Source: Mesorhizobium sp. DCY119
GTDB lineage: Bacteria; Pseudomonadota; Alphaproteobacteria; Rhizobiales; Rhizobiaceae
Direction of reading: 5' to 3'
Length of the DNA stretch: 64,000 bases
NCBI RefSeq assembly: GCF_003590645.1
Contig: NZ_CP031834.1
Coordinates: 1,488,501-1,552,500 of the forward strand
In this document: positions 33,835 to 42,878 of the stretch, piece after piece
Position numbering within the stretch: position 1 is the first letter of the stretch
How the letters are laid out: the number at the start of each line of letters is the position of its first letter
The notes under the pieces: generated by a model
Database searches by the model: none
Seen by the model: only the letters and a program-made list of their open reading frames with translations
Told to the model about the DNA's origin: nothing
Translations under genes and position numbers: made by a program

Positions 33835-34015
33835 CGAAAAGTCTCCTGATTATCCGGACCCTGGGTCAGGAGAAGGCTATATGGTTTGACTTGCGCGAGG
33901 CTGGCGCGGTGCAGCCGCGAGGAGAATTCGAGCACAGGGCAGGGCGCACGCGCGGCATCCGCGTTGAGCTGAGAGCCGGCACCGAAGGGCGCGGCTATCC
34001 TGTGCGGAAGACCTC

Positions 34016-34687
34016 TCATCCGACGATCAGCCGGTAGCCGAGGAAGCGCTTGGAATCGACCGGGTCGAAGCCGAGCTTCTCGCGCAGCTTCTTGCGCAGC
34101 TTGCTGATGTGGCTCTCGACGACGTTCTCTTCGACCTCTTCGTCGAAGATGCCGTAGATGGCGTTGAAGACCTGGGTCTTGGTAACGCGGCGGCCGCTAT
34201 TGCTCGCCAGATATTCGAGGATGCGGCGTTCGCGCCGGGGCAGCGGCAGCGGTTCGCCGGCGATCTCAGGGTCGCGGCCATCGGTGAAGATGCGCATCGG
34301 GCCGACCTGGGTGAAGCTTGCTTCTTCCTGGGCCCGGCGCCGGATGGCGGTGATGCGGGCGAGGATTTCGCGGATGTGGACCGGCTTGCGGATGACGTCG
34401 TCGACGCCGGACTCGAAAAGCTTGAGCGTGTTTTCCAGGGAATGCTGCTCGCTGAGCGCAATCACCGGAGCGCCGGAGCGGTCGCGTATCTTTCGCGGCA
34501 GCACCACATCGCCGCCACAATCGCCGATCAGGAAAGCGCGGACTGATTTGAGATCGGCTTCAGCGACGCTTTCGACCCACTCGCCGAATTCGCTCGACCG
34601 GAAGCCGGCGCTTGCGACGCCTTCCCTGTCGAAAAGTGAATGATATCCCTCTGTAACGAGCTGTCGCTCGTCTACGATTACAATCAT
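34016..34687 (-). CDS. ftcR: Flagellar master regulator FtcR/Rem (OmpR-type orphan)
   Basis: 223 residues: receiver-like N-terminal domain ([20 protein letters not shown]) and an OmpR-type winged helix ending [20 protein letters not shown]. FtcR (Brucella) and Rem (Sinorhizobium) are orphan regulators that switch on flagellar operons under VisNR control. There is no kinase nearby. Only one acidic pair (DE) is left where normal receivers have two or three acids, so phosphorylation may not drive it. It lies between the transglycosylase and flgE, its usual place. Confidence 0.92.
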   Translation of the reverse strand: MIVIVDERQLVTEGYHSLFDREGVASAGFRSSEFGEWVESVAEADLKSVRAFLIGDCGGDVVLPRKIRDRSGAPVIALSEQHSLENTLKLFESGVDDVIRKPVHIREILARITAIRRRAQEEASFTQVGPMRIFTDGRDPEIAGEPLPLPRRERRILEYLASNSGRRVTKTQVFNAIYGIFDEEVEENVVESHISKLRKKLREKLGFDPVDSKRFLGYRLIVG

Positions 34688-34913
34688 CGACCCGCCCCCG
34701 AATCAGCAAGAATGCCCTGACGGGGAAGTGGTACGCGTTGCCGCGAATCATGAAAAACCGTTAAATCTTGTAGCTAGTTTCTTGGGAGTCGGGAATCGGA
34801 ATGGTTGCATCCCCCGGTGGTGCTCGCGGCGTTTGATTGTGGCGCGGGAAATGCACGCGCTTGGCGCCCAACAGGTATGGCCACCATCAAATTCTGTTCG
34901 AACAGCGGTACAA

Positions 34914-35501
34914 CTATGGGGCGCAGAAAGATCGCGCGTTGCCGGTCCATTTGCCAAAGCCGGTGGCGACCATGTTGGCGATGACGCGGCAGACATAACG
35001 CTTCTGCGCCGGGTCGTTGTTGGGGCCGGCATGATAGCGCGCAACCGCCATCGACCAGGTCATGTGCCGGGCATGAAGCTGCGCCAAAAAGCGTGCCGCA
35101 TAGTCCACGTTCCGGCCGGGGTCGAGCATTTCAGCGACGCTGCGGAAATGCTCGCCGTGATAGTGGTGGTTGATCTGCATGCATCCCAGATCGATCAGCT
35201 TCGCCCCGCCGCGCCTTGCTGCATCGAAGGCCGCGAGTGCTTGTGCCGACGATGATGGGAAGACGGCTTTTCCTTCTATATTCAACGCGTTGGGCTGAAG
35301 GCTGCCTTTCCTGCCAGTCTCCGTCAGGCCAACCGCGTAGAGGATTCCAACCGGTACGCCATAGCGGTCGGCAGCGCGCAGGATTTCAGGCTCGCACGGA
35401 TTTCCGGCTGCCAAAGCTGCTGATACGGCGCTAGATATAAAGATCGCTGCCAGTGCGGTTCGAAGAAGTCGATGCGCCATCACCAGTGCCATATGCGCCA
35501 T
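34914..35501 (-). CDS. Exported lytic transglycosylase (SLT domain)
   Basis: 195 residues with a signal peptide (MAHRLLRTALAAIFISSAVS, cleaved near AALAAG). The SLT-type domain shows GILYAVGLTETGRKGSLQPN with the catalytic Glu, then IDLGCMQINHHYHG, and ARYHAGPNN near the end. It would open peptidoglycan for the rod, since FlgJ here has no muramidase domain. ATG 35501 (AGGGACGG ahead) overlaps the fliK end by 71 bases; ATG 35492 and 35480 are in frame. Confidence 0.88.
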   Translation of the reverse strand: MAHMALVMAHRLLRTALAAIFISSAVSAALAAGNPCEPEILRAADRYGVPVGILYAVGLTETGRKGSLQPNALNIEGKAVFPSSSAQALAAFDAARRGGAKLIDLGCMQINHHYHGEHFRSVAEMLDPGRNVDYAARFLAQLHARHMTWSMAVARYHAGPNNDPAQKRYVCRVIANMVATGFGKWTGNARSFCAP

Positions 35502-36879
35502 CGTTGCCGTCCCTTGCCGATCGCTGTCCGCCGGATGTCTCGCCGTTGCCGCCGGACCCGGCAGAGCCGAACGACTGCTGGTCACGCGGCGCAAAGCCCG
35601 AGGCCATTGCGCTGCTGTCGGTTCGCGTCACCGTTTGCGATGCGACCTGTGGTTGCTGGACTGTCACGCGATCGATGTCGAGACCCATCGCGCGGAGCGA
35701 TTTCACGATGGTCTCGCTGTCCGCGCTAAGGCGGCGGTAGGCATCACCGTTTTCAACCTGAATCTCAACCGTCAGTTGCTCTCCGGAGAAACGCATACTG
35801 GCCGTGACGACACCCAGTTCTGCGGGGTGCAGCTGAATTTTCAGGGTGTGCGCCGAAGACAAATTGGGTTGTGAGGCAAGAGGCCGGAAGGATGGGGCCG
35901 CCGCTTCGCGCCAACCGGTGTCGGAAGCAAGCTGATTGGCAAGTGCGGAAGCGGTCGAAACGGGTGATTGGGCGACCGGCGCGGGTATGTTCTGCTGGTT
36001 CACCACCGTCACGCGCTCGGCTTTGCCGTCCGACCGCCTGCCCGACGTATCCGCCTGCTGGCGGCCACGGCCGCCGGCCTCAAGGCTTTGACGGAGATCG
36101 TCGCCGACAGACGGGATTGCGGCGTCGGCGCCCTCTGCTGCTTCGCCGAGGGTCGTCGCTTGAGACAGCGAGACGGTGAGGGAGGCTGCCGTCGACTTGG
36201 CAGCGTTTTTCAGATCGGCGCGCGTAATGGAAAGGGTGGCCATCTCGCCGGAAACCTGTCCAGGCAACCGGAAATTGGCCGATGGTTCCTTGCCCTCGGC
36301 GCTGCGTGCCGCACGCGCGGCTTCGGCAAGCGATGCCGCATCGCCTTCGAGCGGGATTTTCGTGGCCGCCGAGGTCCCAGTGGCACCTGATTTTTCAGAA
36401 CCGCTCTTTGCATTGCCGGACTGCTCGCCACGCGCTTCCAGCCTGCTTGCGACCATGAGCGCCGACAACGGATCGCCGACGGCTTTTGCCGAGCGAGTAT
36501 CCGTGGCGCTATCAGCGTCGGTTCCGGCGGCGTCGTCTTCCGGCAGGGTTTCGCTCGAGGCATCGGTCTCTTCGGTGGTGCCCTTCAGGGCAACGTCGAT
36601 GACTTTTTCGAATTGAGCGCCCGGGCGAAGCCAGCGTGCCTGTCCCTGTTCGGATGAAGCCGCCGGCGTTTTTTGCCGCGCAGCATTCTCCGGCTTGTGT
36701 AAGCCGATAGCGGAGCTGGAGGCCATTTCGCCGTCCTTTCCTTTCGTATCCGAAAATCCGACCACGCTGCCGAATGTGCTGCCGCTGTCCTGTCCCTTGG
36801 CGCCCGGCTTGCCCGATTTGCCTGACACCACCGGAACCGAGCCGGCTGACGCAGGAGCCTGATTGATGCCGATCGTCAT
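35431..36879 (-). CDS. fliK: Hook-length control protein FliK (MotD of rhizobia)
   Basis: 482 residues. A long polar, low-complexity N-terminal region (Ser, Ala, Glu, Lys rich) is followed by the Flg_hook domain at about 340-425 with HTLKIQLHPAELGVVTASMR and SETIVKSLRAMGLDIDRVTV, which controls the substrate switch in export. Called MotD in Sinorhizobium. It overlaps motC by 4 bases and the transglycosylase by 71. Confidence 0.9.
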   Translation of the reverse strand: MTIGINQAPASAGSVPVVSGKSGKPGAKGQDSGSTFGSVVGFSDTKGKDGEMASSSAIGLHKPENAARQKTPAASSEQGQARWLRPGAQFEKVIDVALKGTTEETDASSETLPEDDAAGTDADSATDTRSAKAVGDPLSALMVASRLEARGEQSGNAKSGSEKSGATGTSAATKIPLEGDAASLAEAARAARSAEGKEPSANFRLPGQVSGEMATLSITRADLKNAAKSTAASLTVSLSQATTLGEAAEGADAAIPSVGDDLRQSLEAGGRGRQQADTSGRRSDGKAERVTVVNQQNIPAPVAQSPVSTASALANQLASDTGWREAAAPSFRPLASQPNLSSAHTLKIQLHPAELGVVTASMRFSGEQLTVEIQVENGDAYRRLSADSETIVKSLRAMGLDIDRVTVQQPQVASQTVTRTDSSAMASGFAPRDQQSFGSAGSGGNGETSGGQRSARDGNDGAYGTGDGASTSSNRTGSDLYI

Positions 36880-38204
36880 TGCGCGTCTCCCAGCATCTTG
36901 TCGATTTCTTCCAGTTTCTTGCGGTTTGCGACCAGCTTTTCATCGGCGGGATCAGGCGGCGTTTGCGGGGCAGCCTGGGCTGGCGTGCTGTCGGCTAGGG
37001 CTACCGGTGGTGCCGAAGCTTCCACAATGTCCTGGGGCTGCTGTTCTTCGACCGCATCCAGCGGCAGCGGGTCGGCTTCGATCACCAGAGGGTCGCTGTC
37101 GTCGGCGGCAGCAGTGATGGGAATAGCCTGGCGCACCTCCTGCCGTGAAGGCGTGGGCAGCGTGCCGGTCATCTTGGAAGCAACGGCGGCAACCGCATCG
37201 AACAGCTTGCGGTCGCCTGCCGAAAGTTTGGCGCGGTCGATTTTTGCAAGCATGGCCCTGATTTCCGCATCGGTGCCGGAGGTCACCGAGGCAAGGCTGG
37301 CATAGAGCAGCGCACGCGGGTCTTCGCCGCCGGCAACTGCATCGCCGCCTGTGCCCTTCTCGGCTTTTGCCGAGGCAAAAGCGGACAGTTCCTTGTAACC
37401 GTCGATGCCGGCGACGCGGGCGATGCGCAGATAGATCACCCGCTCCTGTTCGGCGTCCATCATCGCGGTGATTTCGCTGACCTTGGCGAGGTCGATCGAA
37501 TCGTGAAGGGCCATGACGCCTGCCACGAAGGAGTCGGCGAACTGGCTGGCATAGGGCGAGCGCAGATAACGCTCGACATATTGCGTGGAGGCGAGCGTGA
37601 AGCGCCCGGCATCGCCATGTGCGGTGGCGAGGCCGATGGAGCGGCGAAGCGCTGCTTCCTCGACCAATGTGCCGGGGCCGAGCAGGCGTGCCTGATCGAA
37701 CAGTTTCAGTGCACCTTGCGGGTTGTCGTTGGCGGCGAGCGAGCCCTTGACCAGGGCCAGAAATGCGCCGAGTTCGGGCGGCTGCTTCATCGGATCGACG
37801 GGCCCGAGCGTGGTTCGCGCGCTGACCGCCTGACCGTTGAGATAGTCGAGCAAGCCCTTGCCGATGCCGAGGTTTTCTTCATCGAGCACGAGGCGCGAAA
37901 GCACCGTGTCGATCGTCGCCGGGTTGCCGCCGCTCATGGCATAGACCAGCATGGCGCGGTAGTTGCGTGGATCGTCGAAGCCGTCCTGCCCGGTCTTGCG
38001 CAGGCGCTCGTCTATCATTTCGAGCAGCTTGCGCTGCATCGGCAGCGCGGCATGGTCGCCCGATGCGATGCGGTCCTGCACCAGCTGCAGCGAACGCACC
38101 ATCTGGAAGGGCTGGAGCTGGGTTTCGGCGCGCGCCAATGCGGGCAGGCTTGCTGCAAGCAGCGCCATACCGATCAGACCATGCAGCGGACGCGGGAGCC
38201 TCAT
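36876..38204 (-). CDS. motC: Chemotaxis/motility protein MotC
   Basis: 442 residues, exported (signal peptide ending ALARAE). MotC is a Rhizobiales-specific periplasmic partner of MotB that is needed for rotation. TPR-like helical part with QPFQMVRSLQLVQDRIASGD, NYRAMLVYAMSGGNPATIDT and TLASTQYVERYLRSPYASQF; then a proline-rich linker and a short coiled end (VANRKKLEEIDKML). It overlaps motB and fliK by 4 bases each. Confidence 0.92.
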   Translation of the reverse strand: MRLPRPLHGLIGMALLAASLPALARAETQLQPFQMVRSLQLVQDRIASGDHAALPMQRKLLEMIDERLRKTGQDGFDDPRNYRAMLVYAMSGGNPATIDTVLSRLVLDEENLGIGKGLLDYLNGQAVSARTTLGPVDPMKQPPELGAFLALVKGSLAANDNPQGALKLFDQARLLGPGTLVEEAALRRSIGLATAHGDAGRFTLASTQYVERYLRSPYASQFADSFVAGVMALHDSIDLAKVSEITAMMDAEQERVIYLRIARVAGIDGYKELSAFASAKAEKGTGGDAVAGGEDPRALLYASLASVTSGTDAEIRAMLAKIDRAKLSAGDRKLFDAVAAVASKMTGTLPTPSRQEVRQAIPITAAADDSDPLVIEADPLPLDAVEEQQPQDIVEASAPPVALADSTPAQAAPQTPPDPADEKLVANRKKLEEIDKMLGDAQ

Positions 38205-39424
38205 CCGCCGTTCTCCAGCACGATCTCGATGCGGCGATTGGTGGCGGCCAGGGGGTCGGCAGCGTTTTTCGGCTTGCGGTCGGCGAAGCCGCCGACTTCG
38301 GTGACGCGGCGCTCGTCGAGGCCGCCGCGCACCAGCATGTAATAGGCCGAATGGGCGCGCGCGGACGAAAGCCGCCAGTTGTCGTAAGTTGCGTTCTTGA
38401 ACGGGCGCGCATCGGTATGGCCGCTGATGGTGATCACGCCCTTCTGTTCGTTCAACGCCTTGCTGATCTTTTCCATCGCCAGGATGAGCTCGCGGCGGGG
38501 CACGGCAGAGCCGATCTCGAACATGCCGAAATCGAGCTGGTCGGTAACGGAGATGATCACGCCCTTGGCCGTTGCCTCGACCGAGATGCCGTCATGCAGC
38601 CTGTCACCGGCAGGGAAGGCGGCGGCAAGTTCCTTGCGCAGCTGTTCCGCCTTCTTGACGTCGGCAGCGCTCGGCTTGTCCTGCTTGGGTGCTGTCTCGG
38701 CAGGCTTCTCAGCGACGGGCTTTTCAGGCTTGGCTTCCGCCTTTGTCTCGGCCAGCTCTTGCAGCGGGGCGACATCCTTGGGAGCGGTGATATCTGCCTT
38801 GGCGGCTTCCGTCTCGGGCTTGGAACGTTCGGCGCTTGCCTCGGCCAGCGGCGTTACCACCTGCTGCGACCAGAAGTCCGGCGCGAACGGATCGCGGTAG
38901 GACTCGCCGCCCTCAGCACCAGTTGCCGGGCCGGCTTCCTGCACGCCGCCGTCGCCCTTGTCGCTGACATTCTGGCGCACGCCGGAATTGGCGGCGATCT
39001 CGGCCAGTACCGCATAGGGATCGGCAAAAAGGTTCTCGTCCGAGCGCTGGTCGGCGACGGCTGCATCGGCGGAATTCTGCTCCTTCGCCGGGCCGGAATT
39101 GGCGCGTCCGACGCTTTCGCCGGCGCTGGTCGAATCTTCCGGCTTTTCGGCGGGCAGGCCTTCGCTCTCGCTTTCAAGGCCGCGGCTACTGGTGGTGTTG
39201 TCCATCAGCTGCACGGGGTTGAAGTAGTTCGCGACGGATTTCTTCGTCTTCTCGTCGGCGGCGCTGATGAGCCACATGACGAGGAAGAAGCACATCATCG
39301 CGGTCATGAAGTCGGCGAAGGCAATCTTCCAGACGCCGCCGTGATGGGCGTCGTCCTCACCGCTGTGACCACGCCTGACAATGACGATCTCGTGCTTGAC
39401 GTTGTCGATGTCCACGCTGCTCAC
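38201..39424 (-). CDS. motB: Flagellar stator protein MotB
   Basis: 407 residues. One membrane helix (about residues 27-45) contains the proton-carrying Asp in IAFADFMTAMMCFFLVMWLI. A long polar linker follows (about 60-260), with alternating Ala/Glu/Lys, then an OmpA-like peptidoglycan domain with ITISGHTDARPFKNATYDNW and RRVTEVGGFADRKP. I took GTG 39424, which overlaps the fliH-like stop (GTGA) and follows GGAGAT; the frame is open further upstream. Confidence 0.93.
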   Translation of the reverse strand: MSSVDIDNVKHEIVIVRRGHSGEDDAHHGGVWKIAFADFMTAMMCFFLVMWLISAADEKTKKSVANYFNPVQLMDNTTSSRGLESESEGLPAEKPEDSTSAGESVGRANSGPAKEQNSADAAVADQRSDENLFADPYAVLAEIAANSGVRQNVSDKGDGGVQEAGPATGAEGGESYRDPFAPDFWSQQVVTPLAEASAERSKPETEAAKADITAPKDVAPLQELAETKAEAKPEKPVAEKPAETAPKQDKPSAADVKKAEQLRKELAAAFPAGDRLHDGISVEATAKGVIISVTDQLDFGMFEIGSAVPRRELILAMEKISKALNEQKGVITISGHTDARPFKNATYDNWRLSSARAHSAYYMLVRGGLDERRVTEVGGFADRKPKNAADPLAATNRRIEIVLENGG

Positions 39425-40062
39425 GCCAGGATCTCCGAGATTGCCGTGGACCATTCGGCGATCCGCGTTTCGAATATATCGCCGTCAATCGTCACCGTCA
39501 GGTCGAAGCCGGGGGCCTCGACATAGTCGAAATTGTGCTCCCGCTCCGGCATGGCGGCCCTTAGGGCCTCGAACAAGGACTGTGGGCCGGAAACGCGGAT
39601 GCGCACCGCTTCGGGATCGGCGGTGGCGGTCTTGATCGACAGGGCGAGCGCTTCGAGCGAACGCTTCTGGATATCCTCGCTCAGAATGCCGCCGACGATG
39701 CGCGCCGTCGCCGTGGTGGTGAGTTCGGTGACACGCGCTTCCATCTCAGCGATGCCGGCAGCCATGGTCGCGCCGGCTTCCTGCCCGAAGCGATGAAGAA
39801 CCTCTTCCATCTCGGTGGCGTGACGCAGGCGTTCGGCTTCCATTTCGATAGCGTGTTCGGCAGCAAGACGCTCGGTCAGCGCGGCCTCAGCGCGCGCAAC
39901 TTCCGCGCTGATCATGTCGGAGTAATCGGGGGCTGCATTCGACGGAGAAAAAACCGGGGAAGCCGCCTTGCGTGGCGGCTCTGGCGTGCGTCCGGGTTCG
40001 GCCGCGCGAACGGGGCTTTTGCCGAAATCCTGAAGAAGCTCGAAAAGGGCAAGCGCGCTCAT
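39421..40062 (-). CDS. FliH-like flagellar export regulator
   Basis: 213 residues. An N-terminal proline-rich part is followed by a long helix rich in Glu/Ala (EVARAEAALTERLAAEHAIE, ERLRHATEMEEVLHRFGQEA) and a C-terminal domain with ATARIVGGILSEDIQKRSLE and FDLTVTIDGDIFETRIAEWS. This is the FliH plan (stator of the FliI ATPase). The position after fliF is also usual. ATG 40062 overlaps the fliF stop. Confidence 0.75.
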   Translation of the reverse strand: MSALALFELLQDFGKSPVRAAEPGRTPEPPRKAASPVFSPSNAAPDYSDMISAEVARAEAALTERLAAEHAIEMEAERLRHATEMEEVLHRFGQEAGATMAAGIAEMEARVTELTTTATARIVGGILSEDIQKRSLEALALSIKTATADPEAVRIRVSGPQSLFEALRAAMPEREHNFDYVEAPGFDLTVTIDGDIFETRIAEWSTAISEILA

Positions 40063-41684
40063 CAGGCGGCTTCCTGATGAGCCCATTTGCGCAGGATGTG
40101 CGCGGTGCGTTCCTCATTGAGGTCGACCATGCGCGCAAGGCGCTCCTGCGGGGCGGGCCGAAGCTTGCGGCGCAGGTCGTCGAGCGGATTGGTGCGCGGC
40201 GGCTGCGGCAGGGCCTCTGCCTCGGCGTTGGCCGAGTCCGGTGTCGGCAGCGAACGCTGCACGTCGTCGAAGCTCGGGCCGGCGATCTCGGCAGGCTTGG
40301 TCAGGGAGGCCACCATCGGGCGCAGCCCGAAGAAGGCGACGAGGAAGACGACGATGACGAAGGCGGCCGCGTTGATGAGCGTGCCCGTTTGCTGGCCGAG
40401 CTTGTCCATGAAGCCGGGCGCTGCGATCTCGACGCCGTCGAGCCCATCGATGAACTCGACCGCCGAGACGTTGACCACGTCGCCGCGCGCCGTATCGAGG
40501 CCGGCTGCGGTGGAAACGACCTTCTGGATTTCGGCGATGCGGCCGTTGATCTGCTCTGCCGTCGCGCCTTCGCCGAGGATGGCTGCGAGACGCTGCTGGT
40601 TGACGACGACTGCCACAGACATCTTGGTCACCGTATAGCCGTTGCTGACGGTGGCGATGCGCTTGGAGTTCATCTCGTAGTTGGTGGTTTCCTCCTTGCG
40701 ATCGCTGTTTTCGGAGGATTGCGGACCGTCGACGGCTGCGAGGTTTGCTTCCGGCAGGTTCTGCTCGACCGTGGCGGGTGCTGCGGCGCTGCGGCGGTTT
40801 GCGCTCTCATTGGCGCGCACGACCTGGACCGAGCGCTCGACGCGGGATTCCGGATCGAAGATGGTTTCCTCGGTCTGCCGTGTGTCGGTGTTGACGTCGG
40901 CCTTGACGCTGGCGCGGAAATTGTCCGGGCCGAGATAGGGCGTCAGGGCGCGTCGGATATTGGCTTCGATCTGCGATTCCACCGTCTGCTCGACGCCGAG
41001 CGAGCGGCTGGCGCTGGAATTGATCGGATCGTCGCCGGCAGCAAGCAGCGTGCCGGCGGAATCGAGCACGGTCACCTTCTCTGCATTCAGGCCGGGGACG
41101 GCGGCGGCGACAAGATGGCGGATGGACATCGCGCTCTTGACTTCATCGATGCCGGAGGCGCGGATGACGACGGAAGCCGACGGCTCCTGCTCGTCGCGGC
41201 GGAAATTGGCGCGCTCGGACAGAACGATGTGGACGCGGGCGGCGCGGATGCCATTGATGGACTGGATGGTGCGGGCAATCTCGCCTTCGAGTGCGCGCAC
41301 GCGGGTGATCTGCTGCATGAAGGAGGTCAGCCCGAGCGAGCCGACATTGTCGAACAGTTCGTAGCCGGCATTGGCGCTGGTCGGCAGGCCTTTTTCGGCG
41401 AGCAGCATGCGGGCGGTAGCGGTCTTGCCGGTGGGAACGAGAACGCTGGTGCCATCGGAGCCGACATCGAAGCCGATGCCTGCTTCATTGAGCGCAAGAC
41501 CGATCTGGTTCACGTCGGAACGTTCGAGCCCGACATAGAGCGTCTCGTAGGCCGGGCGGTTGAGATAGAAGGCACCGAGGCCGATGATGGCCATCACCAA
41601 TGCGGCGACACCGCCCATTATTGCCAGCCGGCGCGGGCCGAAACCCTGCAGGTTCGAAAGAATGGTCTGAATTTGCTGCGGCAC
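40062..41684 (-). CDS. fliF: MS-ring protein FliF
   Basis: 540 residues. Membrane helices near residues 18-40 and 437-458 flank the large periplasmic ring-building domains (YVGLERSDVNQIGLALNEAG, QQITRVRALEGEIARTIQS, RVHIVLSERANFRRDEQEPS). The C-terminal cytoplasmic tail (LDDLRRKLRPAPQERLARMV) binds FliG. It is the base for the rod and the export gate. Confidence 0.95.
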   Translation of the reverse strand: MPQQIQTILSNLQGFGPRRLAIMGGVAALVMAIIGLGAFYLNRPAYETLYVGLERSDVNQIGLALNEAGIGFDVGSDGTSVLVPTGKTATARMLLAEKGLPTSANAGYELFDNVGSLGLTSFMQQITRVRALEGEIARTIQSINGIRAARVHIVLSERANFRRDEQEPSASVVIRASGIDEVKSAMSIRHLVAAAVPGLNAEKVTVLDSAGTLLAAGDDPINSSASRSLGVEQTVESQIEANIRRALTPYLGPDNFRASVKADVNTDTRQTEETIFDPESRVERSVQVVRANESANRRSAAAPATVEQNLPEANLAAVDGPQSSENSDRKEETTNYEMNSKRIATVSNGYTVTKMSVAVVVNQQRLAAILGEGATAEQINGRIAEIQKVVSTAAGLDTARGDVVNVSAVEFIDGLDGVEIAAPGFMDKLGQQTGTLINAAAFVIVVFLVAFFGLRPMVASLTKPAEIAGPSFDDVQRSLPTPDSANAEAEALPQPPRTNPLDDLRRKLRPAPQERLARMVDLNEERTAHILRKWAHQEAA

Positions 41685-41740
41685 GGCTCAAAGGCTCCTG
41701 CATGTCTGTCCGCAGAAACACTAGAGGTCGAAGCTTGTGC

Positions 41741-41782
41741 GAAAATGAAATCGGGCCGCGCCCCCGAAAGAACGCGACCCGG
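41741..41782 (-). terminator. Probable terminator after flagellin
   Basis: On the minus strand CGGGTCGCG and CGCGGCCCG pair (one bulge) around TTCTTTCGGGGG and are followed by ATTTCATTTT. It lies 50 bases after the flagellin stop, before fliF. A second hairpin GCATCGG/CCGATGC (41803-41822) sits nearer the stop, without a T-run. Confidence 0.5.
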
Positions 41783-41832
41783 TTAATACCCCCGTCCCAT
41801 GAGCATCGGAACGAGCCGATGCCGATCCGCTA

Positions 41833-42609
41833 TTAGCGGAAGAGCGACAGGATCGACTGCGAGCTCGAGTTGGCGATCGACAGCGCCTGGATGCCGAGCT
41901 GCTGCTGAACCTGCAGAGCCGAAAGGCGAGCCGATTCGGCGTTCATGTCGGCGTCGACCAGAGCGCCAACGCCACGATCGACAGCGTCCATCAGCTTCGA
42001 CGTGAAATCGAGCTGCGAGTCGATGCGGATCTTGGCGGCGCCGAAATCAGCTGCGGCCTCGCGCATGGTCTTCAGCGTCGCCTCGGCGGTCGAGAGGTCA
42101 GAGAAGTCAGCAGCTTCGAGGTCGAAAGCGGTCACGGTGATCAGGTCGGGCGTGCCCGAATCCTTGACGTATCCCGCGAGCACAGTCAGGTCGGCACCGC
42201 TGGTTGCCAGCAGGTTCTGACCTTCGAAGTCGGCCGACTTGGCGATCTGCGCGATCTGGTCGGTGAGTGCGGTGATTTCCTTGTTGGTTGCATCCGTGTC
42301 GATGCCGCCCTGTTCGTTGGAGGCGAGCTTGGCAACGATGCTCTCGCCGAGCTTGATGGCGGCTTCGAGACCGGTGTAGGCCACATCGACGACGGCGGAG
42401 CCGAAACCGAGCGAATCCTTGACGGCCTGGTTGACGCCGTTCTGAGCGCGCATGCCGGTGGCGATCGACCAGTAAGCAGCGTTGTCCGAAGCAGTCGAAA
42501 CCTTCTGGCCGGTGGCGATGCGGTTCTGGGTGGTCGCCAGGTTCTTGTTGGTCAGCGACAGCGTCTGCAGAGCGGTCATTGCGGACGAATTGGTGAGAAG
42601 ACTGGACAT
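41833..42609 (-). CDS. Flagellin
   Basis: 258 residues, a short flagellin lacking most of the D2/D3 outer domains. N-terminal D0/D1 (SSAMTALQTLSLTNKNLATT, then GQKVSTASDNAAYWSIATGM) and the C-terminal D1/D0 (ESARLSALQVQQQLGIQALS, ending ANSSSQSILSLFR) are complete. It is the only flagellin gene in the window; rhizobia often have several. ATG 42609 follows AGGAACAGGA. The 5' leader has a hairpin. FlbT and FlaF are probable post-transcriptional regulators. Confidence 0.95.
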   Translation of the reverse strand: MSSLLTNSSAMTALQTLSLTNKNLATTQNRIATGQKVSTASDNAAYWSIATGMRAQNGVNQAVKDSLGFGSAVVDVAYTGLEAAIKLGESIVAKLASNEQGGIDTDATNKEITALTDQIAQIAKSADFEGQNLLATSGADLTVLAGYVKDSGTPDLITVTAFDLEAADFSDLSTAEATLKTMREAAADFGAAKIRIDSQLDFTSKLMDAVDRGVGALVDADMNAESARLSALQVQQQLGIQALSIANSSSQSILSLFR

Positions 42610-42878
42610 GGGTCCTGTTCCTTTAAGGTCTGATTTTTTTATGAGGAACATGCCGGAAGCTACCGGCGAGAGCGGAGCGGCATCATGCCTATGGCTCTGT
42701 TTGAACCAATCCGTCCTGTATGAATGCCTTTATGGCGGGCAATTCCTACCAAAAGGATAATTCAGTTTTGTGACTCTAGGGGCCGCTTCACCTCACCGCA
42801 ACCCACGAAATCTTTCATCTCATTGTTCGGATGAGTCTTTTTGTCGCGGCGAAAATTCTTAACCATTTTGCGGAATGT
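42610..42878 (-). promoter_or_regulatory. Leader and promoter region of flagellin
   Basis: 269 bases between fliP and the flagellin start. A hairpin GCCGG-TAGCTT-CCGGC (minus strand; 42652-42667) lies about 43 bases ahead of the ATG in the expected leader, followed by an A-run. I cannot name a sure promoter. It is a plausible target of FlbT and FtcR. Confidence 0.4.
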
